This document shows, in pieces, positions 48,630 to 58,370 of a stretch of 64,000 nt of DNA. Under the pieces are notes generated by a model that saw only the letters and a list, made by a program, of their open reading frames with translations, made no database searches and was not told the DNA's origin. This stretch comes from Nakaseomyces glabratus (taxonomy: Eukaryota > Ascomycota > Saccharomycetes > Saccharomycetales > Saccharomycetaceae). How positions within the stretch are numbered: position 1 is the first letter of the stretch; every line of letters starts with the position of its first letter. The position numbers and the translations under genes were made by a program. Location: positions 1,116,001 through 1,180,000 of the forward strand of contig NC_088960.1 in assembly GCF_010111755.1 (NCBI RefSeq), given 5' to 3'.

Positions 48630-50303
48630 TCACAGTGAGAGCAAGCGCATGTAGTATGGGTGGTCACTTATCTGGGCCAGCATGTCTGGCGATTGATGTA
48701 GTTGATCTCTTGCTAATTCATTGTTGAGGATTGCCAGGCGATTCTTGGCTTGGTTGAATATATAGTTCCTCTTCAATTTATCTACGATGCATTCCTCTAA
48801 ACCACAGGGTCTCTCAGCAATCTTCATGGCATTAGTCAGGAAAGTCCTAGCGTTCTTCTGTAATATCTCAATGGTTCTTGTCTCTGAAGGATTACGAATA
48901 CTCATTAGGAATGCGCGCAGAAGATCGTTATCTGAGGCATTGATGATAATATCGCATTGACGGAACACTATATTGCTCAATTGGTCGCTGAGCCCTCTTA
49001 TTTTGCCAGAAATTACATCACCTCTTCTTTCATTTAGTTGTTTGCTGATAGTCTGGTATATCTTACTCAACATCGATGAGAAAAACCATTGTTCTTCAAC
49101 ATTGGCTGGTGTAATTTGTTGGCCATCATCAAGAGTAGATAATATAGTCTCAATTAAGTCTGCCTTCACAGAAAGTATTTTTATATCAATCTCTTGATCA
49201 TTGTATTGACCAAACGGTAATTCAAATTCTTCCAGATATTTCGTCAGCGACTCTTTCTGGGTGTTGCCTTCCAGCAACATAAACTGACCGTATATGGAAA
49301 ACTTGCTCAAGTTAATATCGAGAGAATCAACAATTTGCTGGTCTTGACCATCCAGTAGAGGCTCTTCCAGTTGTGCTTGAAATCTCTTGAGTGCATCCAC
49401 AAAGAAAAATATTTGGGAGTCATTGAAAAGAGCATTCTTTCCATTGTACTTGCTCTCCACAATTAATGCAGTGATTGCTTCAATCAATTTGTATGCTATA
49501 GTATAGGTTTCAATAAGTGTATCAGGTGTAATCTGGTCAGACACTTCCATTAAACTAGTCTCTTGTTGATCACTGTCTTGCATATGCTTTACCCCGGTGC
49601 CATCATTTGAAGCTTGTTGGTCCTGCAAGGTATCATTTTGAAAACCTTTCTCGTCTAGACCATTGTTCAATTCAGCATCAGTACTCTGTTGAATCTCTGA
49701 CCACTCTTTTAAACTAGTGATAATATCATCCACTAACTCACGAAAACATGGATAGAATTTTTCTTGGAATAAAGTCAATACCTGTGCTCCATCAAGTTCC
49801 CAACCTATACCAGGGTTTACACCATTTATACCTTCAATAAGTAACAGATAACATGTTAATAGGTTAAACTTTAGATCCCAAACGCTATTATCGCTTGTAC
49901 ATTCCTGTAACACTGACTCAAACTTCTGTGTTATTTCAGGAAGGGTAAATATGATCTGATCCAGCCCAACCAATTCTTCGAGATTGTTAATGTAGTTCAG
50001 GATGTTAATGTATCCATTAGCTGCAACATATTCTGTATAGACCACCAGATACAATCTAACCTGGTTGTACAATATGTTGTATCGATTCGCTTGAGATGCC
50101 TCATTGGTGCAGTGCAAGGCTTTAGTATACAGTTCTGAAGCCTGTATATAGAATCTTAACGTTTTCTTGATGTCTGATAATATCCATCTTTCTGCCTGTT
50201 CTTCCAGGTTTGTAGCTTCCAAGTAGAAATCCTCCTGTGTTACCAAAACGGGCTCTTTGCTCTGCTTCTTCTTTGGGATTCTTCTTCTTCCTGCACTTGA
50301 CAT
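48630..50303 (-). CDS. YNL193W: Conserved protein of unknown function, YNL193W type
   Basis: The 557-residue protein (S. cerevisiae YNL193W about 558) is a helical, mostly acidic protein with a basic N-terminus (MSSAGRRRIPKKKQSK). Early repeats such as EEQAERWILSDIKKTLRFYIQASELYTKALHC, read as two parts, resemble TPR helices. There is no membrane segment or signal peptide. A Gln/Asp-rich spacer occupies about 205-255. The function is not known. Assignment rests on sequence character, size and position directly after CHS1, as at YNL192W-YNL193W. Confidence 0.82.
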   Translation of the reverse strand: MSSAGRRRIPKKKQSKEPVLVTQEDFYLEATNLEEQAERWILSDIKKTLRFYIQASELYTKALHCTNEASQANRYNILYNQVRLYLVVYTEYVAANGYINILNYINNLEELVGLDQIIFTLPEITQKFESVLQECTSDNSVWDLKFNLLTCYLLLIEGINGVNPGIGWELDGAQVLTLFQEKFYPCFRELVDDIITSLKEWSEIQQSTDAELNNGLDEKGFQNDTLQDQQASNDGTGVKHMQDSDQQETSLMEVSDQITPDTLIETYTIAYKLIEAITALIVESKYNGKNALFNDSQIFFFVDALKRFQAQLEEPLLDGQDQQIVDSLDINLSKFSIYGQFMLLEGNTQKESLTKYLEEFELPFGQYNDQEIDIKILSVKADLIETILSTLDDGQQITPANVEEQWFFSSMLSKIYQTISKQLNERRGDVISGKIRGLSDQLSNIVFRQCDIIINASDNDLLRAFLMSIRNPSETRTIEILQKNARTFLTNAMKIAERPCGLEECIVDKLKRNYIFNQAKNRLAILNNELARDQLHQSPDMLAQISDHPYYMRLLSL

Positions 50304-51863
50304 TTTTATTAAAATAGAGTGGTTCGGTTGTTACTTTCACTTCGATGATATCTCAATTGAATTGGTCAAGTATACCAGAAAACAAGAAAGAGACAATTCT
50401 GCTAATATAGGTCAACAGTTGTCTAACACCTTATTAGTGTAGAAAGAACATGATGGGACTTACCAATGTATAGTTCTGAAGTTTCACACAGCACCAAGAA
50501 CGAATTTAGCTCATGTGCACTTGTCGTTTTCGAAACTAGTAGCGATTATGTAGTTGAAATGTGAGTAGGTCACATGCCATCATTAAACTACGTAACGGAG
50601 CTGAAATATGGTCTTTCCCATGTGTCAAATAACTCTAGAGAGCATGTCACGTACCGGCAAGCAACCTATAATCATCTTAACCCCGTCACTAGGTCAAAAA
50701 GTTAACAATCGGTAAGGCCACAGAGTCAAACAAACCATACCTTGAACTCCCTCCCCTTCATCAATCATATCCAAACGTCATTATGACCACAACTCTCACC
50801 CCCCGCTACCCTCCAAACCGAAGATATAGGGCAACTAACAATTGTCACTATGTTTGAATTTGAAAGAGATAGATGAAAATGACGTCTTCACTCAATAAAT
50901 TATAGCACCCTTACTCCGTTCCTCTCCCCTACAGACTCCCCTCTGTGGCCCCATTGTTCTTAGAATAGTTCATCTGCGTTTTGTACGTGTCAATCTGTGT
51001 GGGGCGGATGAGCACGTATTAATATTTCCTTATTACCACGCTTTTCCCGTACAACGGGGAAGCTTCCATTTCAATAATGCGTACCTGCAAGGGAATTCCA
51101 TGCATCGTCTTGTTTTTCTGCGGTGTATTCTCAGCGGGGCACCCTTAAAAAACTTAATTTAAAGAACAGTGATAATAATTGGAATTTAAAATTAGTCCTT
51201 TCTGAAATATTATGGATATGGGGCTATAGTATGCGCGGGTGAATAGTATTTCCACCATGGGTATTGTTGTATCATGCACAGAGAATATTCACCAAAAGCA
51301 ATATGTGGAGTAGTGGGGCAGTAGTGAATTTTCTGTTTTAGTAGGAAGGCTGATACAATTTAAGGAAAATTATTTAGTTATAAAACAAATGTATGAATCC
51401 TTGGGTAAATTATAATTTCATTCCCTTGGAAAACAATAAACATATCTAAACCTTTGCTGAAAAGTATCTTTTCAAAGAAGAAAAAATATTAATAGTTCAT
51501 CCCTTGAAAAAAAAAATAATTATCAGTGCGCTCACAATAATACATTTTGAATTTTGACTGGCTTTTCTTTTAGAACGGTGACGCAAAATTTGAAATAGAC
51601 GGTTCTAGAACAAGTATATTTGACAAATAACTACATCAATTTAACTGCTTAGTTGCTTTATTCAAGATCCCTAAATCTGTTATATGGTTTTGAGATCGAA
51701 AATAGTAAAGATACGGCTGGTACCATAATAACGGTTTGAATATAACCGGTGATAGCAATTAGTGACATTGTACATCCTTACATTTGATTGCTAACCTCCC
51801 TAACAAATTTAGTTCTGCTATCAATTTAACCTAGATCAATCCTTAAATTAATTACACGGCAAC
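50304..51863. other. Long divergent intergenic, YNL193W type / YNL195C type
   Basis: 1.56 kb without a gene; the SUR7-like YNL194C that lies here in S. cerevisiae is absent. C-rich patches between 50740 and 51130 contain stress-type CCCCT motifs listed separately. The right half is very AT-rich. Confidence 0.65.
50753..50942. promoter_or_regulatory. Stress-response elements (CCCCT)
   Basis: CCCCT, the Msn2/Msn4 core, occurs at 50753-50757, 50926-50930 and 50938-50942, about 920-1110 bases upstream of the YNL195C-type gene and 450-640 upstream of the YNL193W-type gene. HBT1/YNL195C relatives are stress or diauxic-shift induced, which makes them plausible. The 5-base motif is short, so chance hits are possible. 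Confidence 0.4.
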
Positions 51864-53042
51864 ATGTTTTTCCCTGGCTATTTCCCTGTGAAATATCAAA
51901 ACCCAGATATAAAAAAGGCCCAACATTTTGATTCAAAGAAGAAATCTCATCATCACAAACATCATCATACCGATAAACAATCATTGGAAGTTGAATCGAG
52001 TGAACATATTTCCAAGACGAATCATTCACAAGAGTTTGGTTACCACAGCGCTGAAGATTACGCAAAAATATTAGGTGAAGGTCAGGCAGCACAAGCATAC
52101 GTTAACGAATCAGACAACATGCAATCTAACACACATCACAACATGCAATCAGGATCCCATCACGACCATGATGTCCATATGGGTAGGGCTGGTATTCCTG
52201 GTTGCGGAACAGCTTCTCACTTAGACTACCCACACACAGGCCATGGTCAACACTATGACCACCACAAGGTGGGTATGCTTCCTAATGAATGCCCAGGGAA
52301 GGATCTATTGCATATGTCTCCTAACAAAGTAGGTATTCCTGGTTGCGGAACAGCAGGCGGGTTTACCGGAGAAAATATTAGTGCAAGAATGAACTCGAAG
52401 AATGTTCCTATGAATGCACAAGACACTACAGATCCTGAATTTGGTCCTCAGAGCAGAAACATCCCAGGTGCAGGACGTATGGATACCGGTATTGTTGGAG
52501 GATCTATGGCAACTGCAGGTGCTAATACTGCTGGGGGTCAATTTGATGACGCTAAGATGAATTCCAGAAATGTCCCTATGGGCGGCATGGATACCACTGA
52601 CAGAGCATTTGGTGGTCAAGAAACTGCCAATGAGATTCCAGGCGCTGGTCGCATGGGTAACAATGGCAATGGTGGTATGTCGTCCAACTCTGGCTATAAT
52701 GCTGGTAATGTAGAGCCTAATGTTATGTTGAATTCTACTCATCCAAAATTGGAAACAGGTTCCGGTGCCGAATATGAAACTACAGGTAAAGATAGAAAAA
52801 TTTCTGTAGGATCCTTCGAAGATAGGCATGACAACTCTCATGCTTATGAAACGGTAGAGGGTATCACTGTTGGTCATCCAGTGAGTGCTATGCCTCCACA
52901 GCAGCAATATAATTATATTAGGGCTGAATCCACACCCAGATCTCATCAACATCATCATGGGGAACATAAGACTGCTGAAGAAAAGAAACCTGGTTTTGTC
53001 AAAAAGGTAGAACAGACTTTACATATCGGAAGTGAAAAATGA
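51864..53042 (+). CDS. YNL195C: Hbt1/YNL195C-family His-, Asn- and Gly-rich protein
   Basis: The family comprises YNL195C and Hbt1, the latter a substrate of the ubiquitin-like Hub1 involved in polarised growth. This 392-residue protein starts MFFPGYFPVKYQNPD and has a His cluster (SHHHKHHHTD, 28-37). The family motif IPGCGTA occurs twice (111-117, 158-164). Two related repeats follow, NVPM...DTTD..FG...IPGAGRM (about 180-206 and 236-263), and the protein ends in a basic FVKKVEQTLHIGSEK. It is low-complexity and hydrophilic with no membrane segment. It is longer than S. cerevisiae YNL195C (261) and far shorter than Hbt1 (1046). The location matches YNL195C. Confidence 0.82.
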   Translation: MFFPGYFPVKYQNPDIKKAQHFDSKKKSHHHKHHHTDKQSLEVESSEHISKTNHSQEFGYHSAEDYAKILGEGQAAQAYVNESDNMQSNTHHNMQSGSHHDHDVHMGRAGIPGCGTASHLDYPHTGHGQHYDHHKVGMLPNECPGKDLLHMSPNKVGIPGCGTAGGFTGENISARMNSKNVPMNAQDTTDPEFGPQSRNIPGAGRMDTGIVGGSMATAGANTAGGQFDDAKMNSRNVPMGGMDTTDRAFGGQETANEIPGAGRMGNNGNGGMSSNSGYNAGNVEPNVMLNSTHPKLETGSGAEYETTGKDRKISVGSFEDRHDNSHAYETVEGITVGHPVSAMPPQQQYNYIRAESTPRSHQHHHGEHKTAEEKKPGFVKKVEQTLHIGSEK

Positions 53043-53653
53043 TTTATTAGCTGTTTATGAATCGTTTCAAATTTTTAGTATTATGTTATGTTTTTAATTT
53101 TACAGATAAGTATAAGTAATATAATATTTGTGTAGCTGCGGTATAATTCAAATGGCCTTTTAATTATTTGAATCGGTCATTGCAATACATTTATTTTGAT
53201 TAGTGGATGCAAATGAGAAAAATACCATGATATCAGAATATAAGTAGAAGTAATGTAATCAGCTAGTAATCATTTAATCTCTGACGGCACTATGATTACA
53301 CAGTACTCAAGTTGCCATCTTACCAATTACTGAATTATAGTTTTATGTATCGCTACCAATCTCAAAAAGTTTTTAATGCAAGTACTCAGCATTTGATACA
53401 AATTTAAAGTAAACTACACTATGCAAACCAGTGAATTACTATCTTATAATTTTCATTCGTGTAGAAGTTTAAGTGATGATTACTGATAAGATGACTATTA
53501 AAATCATGATAGGCTATGTTCAAGAAACAAAAATAGACGTAATAATTATTATTCTATATACAGTTACCTTAATTGATAGAACATATTTTATTTAATATTA
53601 CAACAAGGAAAGATTAGGAGTTGATCTTTCCTAATATGACAGGATCAGAATAT
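53043..53653. other. Convergent intergenic, YNL195C type / NUF2
   Basis: 611 very AT-rich bases between converging genes. This is also where the chromosome XIV-like gene order stops. No repeat, tRNA or transposon trace was recognised at the junction. Confidence 0.6.
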
Positions 53654-55036
53654 TCAGTGATTATTCAATGCAGTTATTAGTTTCTTCATATAATTGTTTA
53701 TATGGCCAACCAAAGTGGAATAATGTAATTCTATATTATCAATTTCATTATTAAATTGTATTTGGATGTCATTTAGTTCGCTTTGAAGTATCTTTATCTT
53801 TTTTTCTGTAATTTCATTCTCTATATATACTTCCGCCTCTTGCATTTTATTGTGGATAATGTTATTATACTTTCCTTCCAACTCCTGTATTAGCTTTTTA
53901 TTTTCCAAAGTTTCCCTATAATGTTCCTCATTTATTCTTTGATATTCTGTTTCTGCCACATTTAATTGTTCCTTCAAAACATCATATTTATATATTACAT
54001 TCGATTCGAGCAGATTCTTTAAGCGTGTCCTCTTCTCTGTAAGTGGTCCCTTAATTCCTTCTATATTCAATTCTGCCCTGTGTGACTCCTGCAAGTCCGT
54101 TGATAGTAAACGTAGTATATCATAAATATGTTCAATGGCTTTCTCAAGTGTATCAACAGTGACCTTCAAATTAGATACATTACCTTCTAATTTTGACACG
54201 TACCCAATCTGTTTCTTCTTCTCCTCTGTTAATCTGTCAATAGAGTTATTTAAAGAGTTCTGTAGATCTTGGTCATCATCATTATAATTCATAAGGCGTT
54301 CTTTTTTGGATTCCAATTCTATTAGTGTGAAACTATTCTTTTCTAGTTCCCGAAGGAGTTCCTGCTTTTTCATCTTGTAATTATTGTAATCAATGGATAG
54401 CTTTTCCTGAAGTATTGTAAGCTTTTTAAGGTTAGTTTCCAGAACTTTGTTTTTTTGTAGTAGATCTTCTAATTCACCTGGAGTTTTCTCATCATCATCC
54501 TCAATTGCTGTTAATTGTGCTTTCAAATAATTGAAATCGTCAAATTTCGATTTTAACTCGTCTAGCATTTCTTCCATTTGTATTATGAACTGATTACAAT
54601 CAAACATCCTCTCCTCCCTAAATCTTGCATAGTTTACAACTGCACTCAAAAGCCTTCTAGTTCGATAAGCCTCTGGCTTATAGAGATCCACGATGTTAAA
54701 ATCATTGATGCCAACGTTCTCAAAGAATTTGTAACATATTTTATTTAATGTCAACATCTGTAAAGTCTCTCTGTAAGGCCCATCAAACATATCCACCGAC
54801 GTGGACTCGTCATTTCCTTCTGTATTTTGTCGAGAAGAGAGCTGTTCTGCTAGGACTTGCTCTGGAGATATTCCCATAAAGTTTTCGATAATCTGTTTGT
54901 ATAGAGTAATCACATATTGAGAGGTGGGCCTAGCAATGTGCTCTTCAGTAGCCATTGCAAAATCACAGCTCTGTAAGCATATCACCAGCTCTTCTAAGTC
55001 TAGAAGGGGAAATATATCTTGCGTAGGAGTTGCCAT
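53654..55036 (-). CDS. NUF2: Kinetochore Ndc80-complex subunit Nuf2
   Basis: Nuf2 pairs with Ndc80 to couple kinetochores to microtubules. The 460-residue protein (S. cerevisiae 451) has an N-terminal calponin-homology domain (about 1-140): DIFPLLDLEELVICLQSCDF, YVITLYKQIIENFMGISPE, then FSVVNYARF-type residues. A long coiled coil (about 155-460) is dense in Glu, Lys and Leu. Length and start agree with YOL069W. In this window the neighbours differ from S. cerevisiae on both sides. Confidence 0.96.
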   Translation of the reverse strand: MATPTQDIFPLLDLEELVICLQSCDFAMATEEHIARPTSQYVITLYKQIIENFMGISPEQVLAEQLSSRQNTEGNDESTSVDMFDGPYRETLQMLTLNKICYKFFENVGINDFNIVDLYKPEAYRTRRLLSAVVNYARFREERMFDCNQFIIQMEEMLDELKSKFDDFNYLKAQLTAIEDDDEKTPGELEDLLQKNKVLETNLKKLTILQEKLSIDYNNYKMKKQELLRELEKNSFTLIELESKKERLMNYNDDDQDLQNSLNNSIDRLTEEKKKQIGYVSKLEGNVSNLKVTVDTLEKAIEHIYDILRLLSTDLQESHRAELNIEGIKGPLTEKRTRLKNLLESNVIYKYDVLKEQLNVAETEYQRINEEHYRETLENKKLIQELEGKYNNIIHNKMQEAEVYIENEITEKKIKILQSELNDIQIQFNNEIDNIELHYSTLVGHINNYMKKLITALNNH

Positions 55037-55556
55037 TAGAATTGCTCCAGATTGCCGTTCTTGTATTTGCTCCTTATCCTACTTCAAAAATCAAAATCAG
55101 TCTAATCTCTTCTATAAGTACTCTGAATGAGCACTAACACAATGGCTTTATTTTGAACCGACTGATTGTTATCTGTTGTGGCACACTGTTTCTGATCTAT
55201 TTACGCATTGATTACTACTATATTGTATATAGTGATGCTTTGATGAGCATGCTATTGTTTTGATTTTTCAGATTGTTTTTCGTCTTTTGGCGTTATTACG
55301 CGACTGGTCACATGGGCCAAATAATATAATAGAATCACCAGCAAAGGAGCTGATTTTGAGATGATATTGACATGATCTTGTAGAAGCTATAAATACTATA
55401 TTATCGTATTTAAGTTTTCATTAAATAAAGAATAGCGACTGGTATGCAAATGTTTTTCGCTACTTAGAAAGTAATATTACAAATACTGCTGTGGATACTG
55501 TGATTTGCTAAAAATCTGGGCTCGGTATATTCAGCATTGCAAAATCCTATTAAGCT
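55037..55556. other. Intergenic, NUF2 promoter and Sin3-like 3' flank
   Basis: 520 AT-rich bases. ACGCGAC at 55298-55304 and a Cbf1-like GTCACATG at 55307-55314 lie about 260-280 bases upstream of NUF2. No gene was seen. Confidence 0.55.
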
Positions 55557-58370
55557 TTATTTCATGGTTCCAATCGTTCTTGCCCGTTGTTGCTTCCTAT
55601 TTTTTGCTATTTTTGAGATTAGTGAGGCCATTTGAGTTTTCCTGCTACTCTTGAGGCTTGATTTTAGCTTCGTTATGTGCGTTGATGAACAAATATCTAT
55701 GGAACCAGGTGCTATATCGACCACATAATCCAATGGATTGATATTGACTGACAGATGTGGTTTGTATATGTTGCCGTTCATGAACGGTATGTTTTGCTCT
55801 TCTCTTTTTAACAAGTTTAAAGAATAGTATGGGGTGTTTAGTCCATCAGTGTCTAAATATTTTGTTGCATCTGCCGACAAATATTCCTGGCAATACAGGC
55901 TATGTTCCAGTTTGTTCTTGTCTAGTTGAGCATGTAATAGATCATCTACACCGATATATTGACCATAAATCGCATTACTGTCTCTTACTATTTCCAACCT
56001 GAACATATCACCAACACCATCCATTAACATTCTGACCTTTGTTCTGTAAGTTAACTGTTGAAGCTTCGTAGTTGTTAATTTTTTCATGTTATCAACAAGT
56101 AAATCAAGTATTTGTAAAAGCGAGGGGGTTTGAGAAATGGTAGTAATCACTCCCAATATATTTCGTATAACTCTGTCGATAGTGTACAACTTGTATGCCT
56201 TGTTTTCAAAGTTTATTCTCAAGCTTTCTTCAAACCACTGATGATCCAAATTTCCACTTAGGAATTTCTTCGATGTAGTTTTGATCCATTCGTATCCATC
56301 ATCCTGACCTAGTTCCAACCCATTATCGCTAAGTTGCATCGGAAGTAATTTGAGAGACTTAGCAAGTAGGGACGGCCTTCTTTTTTTTGTCCGCAAGTCC
56401 TTCAATATGGTTGTCTCAGCAATTTTAACGTCATTATAACGTTCATAGAGTGTTTGAATGTAATGAAAGAGACTCATAATATTAATATCACAAAATATAT
56501 TAATATTTTGTCGGTTCGAGAATTCTTTTTTGAGTTCTGTATCATTACTAAACCACCTTCCAAGCCCCTTTTCTTCTAAAATCCCTTTCATAAACATTGC
56601 CTCAACGTCATCTTCACTTATTTGCGAATTTGATGAGATTGCAGGGTTGTGGCAAAACTGGAAATCTAAATGCTTTGTAAAAGAAGACTCCTCAAACAAT
56701 AAATCAAAAAATGCTTCAAAAATTTGACAGTAGAGATTCTTTTGGGATTCACTAGTCGATGAATTAGATCTTAATCCACATAAAATGATGTCCTTTACAT
56801 CATAAAGAACTGATTTATCAAAAAATTCATACTTATATTCATAATTATCATAGTGCTCCTTTAATAGTTTGTCCTGTTTTTCAGATTTGTACTCCAAGAG
56901 CAGTTGTTTGTCGTTTAGAAACCGCTTCTCTGCATTTTTAAATGGTAACCCTAAGTGATCTAGAGACTTATAGTATGCTTTTTGTTCAACTTCTCTCCAT
57001 GCTTTATTCCATTCATTCTTTGCAGAATTCCATTGTTGATATTTTTCCTTTGCTGTTTTAAGTATAGTAGGTACAACTTTCTCAGGATTCGTTTTAATTG
57101 CATCAATGAGAATGTTTCCATGTTCAATTCCATAGAGTCTTCTTATTACTTTCTCAGTAATGCTATTTAACGATATCATTGGTTCCTTTGGAGATGATAC
57201 TCTGTTTCTACGTCTTCCGTCGTCCTTTGAAAGCTGAAGACTTTTTTCGTATTCGGTAAACTTAACTATTAAATGTTCAACCGAAAGTAAGAAAAAATCA
57301 TATTCATGGCGTTCCTCTTCTACCTTAAAGAGTGTCTCTTCATATTGATTCTTTTTATGTGCAATGAAGCCAACTTCTTCTGAAGCCCATACGGGATGGC
57401 CCACCCATTCATCATTAAGAACTTCATGACAAAGTCTATCTCTTCCGTGACATGAGGCTCGGGTTTCAAAGCCAGAAAGTCTTTTATAACTCGGACCAGA
57501 TTCAGTAGAAAAATCTTCTATATCATCGAAATCATTGGATTTCAAAGTTGGTTTCATTCTTTGGTGAATATCTTTGTATTCACTCATTATATTTCCAAAA
57601 GCTGTTTTGAGTCCATTGTGGGAACCAAAAAAAATATATGCTCTTTTAGTGAAAGTGTTTAAGTCGATTAAGCTTTGTGCAAATAAATTCATTAATTTCA
57701 AGAATTCTGGATATATTGATTCGTCATAGACCAAGTTCCGGAAGTAAATGAGAAATTCAGCCATGTTGGTCGGCCTATCTATTGGCGTGTAAAATGTATC
57801 TTTTGAGCTAAGCATTGAAAACTTAGCGCAACGATTATCTGTATTTTGCGATAGAGTTGACCGTATGCTTGATATTTGCTCTTCATTTTTTTCAGTACTT
57901 TGTCTTGGATCTATGACCCCTGTTGGTATTAACGCCAGTAATTTCTCTAGTACCTTAGGCTCATCCTTTAATGCAATTGATAATTTGGAGATTTTTTCAT
58001 CGCGAGATAAATCGGAATATAGCACTCGCTCAATGTATGTTATCTGTTTATTTTCCAGAATTCCACATAATTCATCAACAATGAGATCTACATTTAAATT
58101 TTGTCCACAAGTTCGTGTAGTATATTCATTAGGGTCCTTTCCAAATATATCCCTAATAGTTGAAGATAAATGTGGGTATTGTTCATTAATACCTTTTATA
58201 ACCCTTTCAATACTATTATCTGGACTTGATTCTCCATTGCTGAACTCATCTATATCGCTTCTAATAGCTGATATTAAGCTATTATAGTCTTCGTGGGAAA
58301 GATTTTTCTTTAAATCGTTATAACTCTTGACTACCGAATCTGTAACATTATTAAATTCCAAAGTGACCAT
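55557..58370 (-). CDS. Short, divergent Sin3-family corepressor
   Basis: Sin3 is the scaffold of the Rpd3 histone-deacetylase complexes. The 937-residue protein carries the Sin3 histone-deacetylase-interacting region at about 290-365: GPSYKRL, LCHEVLNDEWVGHP, WASEEVGFIAHKKNQYEE and the following EEERHEYDFF. Before it lies a paired amphipathic helix, PAH3-like (about 205-265), and two more weakly PAH-like segments (about 12-80 and 95-155). Beyond it comes the conserved C-terminal part, with WREVEQKAYYKSLDHLG (about 455-475). S. cerevisiae Sin3 has 1536 residues, so long Q/P-rich linkers are missing and PAH1/PAH2 are badly eroded. The ATG at 58370 follows a GTG. I infer an extra, fast-evolving Sin3 paralogue; the alternative is that it is the only one. 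Confidence 0.85.
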   Translation of the reverse strand: MVTLEFNNVTDSVVKSYNDLKKNLSHEDYNSLISAIRSDIDEFSNGESSPDNSIERVIKGINEQYPHLSSTIRDIFGKDPNEYTTRTCGQNLNVDLIVDELCGILENKQITYIERVLYSDLSRDEKISKLSIALKDEPKVLEKLLALIPTGVIDPRQSTEKNEEQISSIRSTLSQNTDNRCAKFSMLSSKDTFYTPIDRPTNMAEFLIYFRNLVYDESIYPEFLKLMNLFAQSLIDLNTFTKRAYIFFGSHNGLKTAFGNIMSEYKDIHQRMKPTLKSNDFDDIEDFSTESGPSYKRLSGFETRASCHGRDRLCHEVLNDEWVGHPVWASEEVGFIAHKKNQYEETLFKVEEERHEYDFFLLSVEHLIVKFTEYEKSLQLSKDDGRRRNRVSSPKEPMISLNSITEKVIRRLYGIEHGNILIDAIKTNPEKVVPTILKTAKEKYQQWNSAKNEWNKAWREVEQKAYYKSLDHLGLPFKNAEKRFLNDKQLLLEYKSEKQDKLLKEHYDNYEYKYEFFDKSVLYDVKDIILCGLRSNSSTSESQKNLYCQIFEAFFDLLFEESSFTKHLDFQFCHNPAISSNSQISEDDVEAMFMKGILEEKGLGRWFSNDTELKKEFSNRQNINIFCDINIMSLFHYIQTLYERYNDVKIAETTILKDLRTKKRRPSLLAKSLKLLPMQLSDNGLELGQDDGYEWIKTTSKKFLSGNLDHQWFEESLRINFENKAYKLYTIDRVIRNILGVITTISQTPSLLQILDLLVDNMKKLTTTKLQQLTYRTKVRMLMDGVGDMFRLEIVRDSNAIYGQYIGVDDLLHAQLDKNKLEHSLYCQEYLSADATKYLDTDGLNTPYYSLNLLKREEQNIPFMNGNIYKPHLSVNINPLDYVVDIAPGSIDICSSTHITKLKSSLKSSRKTQMASLISKIAKNRKQQRARTIGTMK

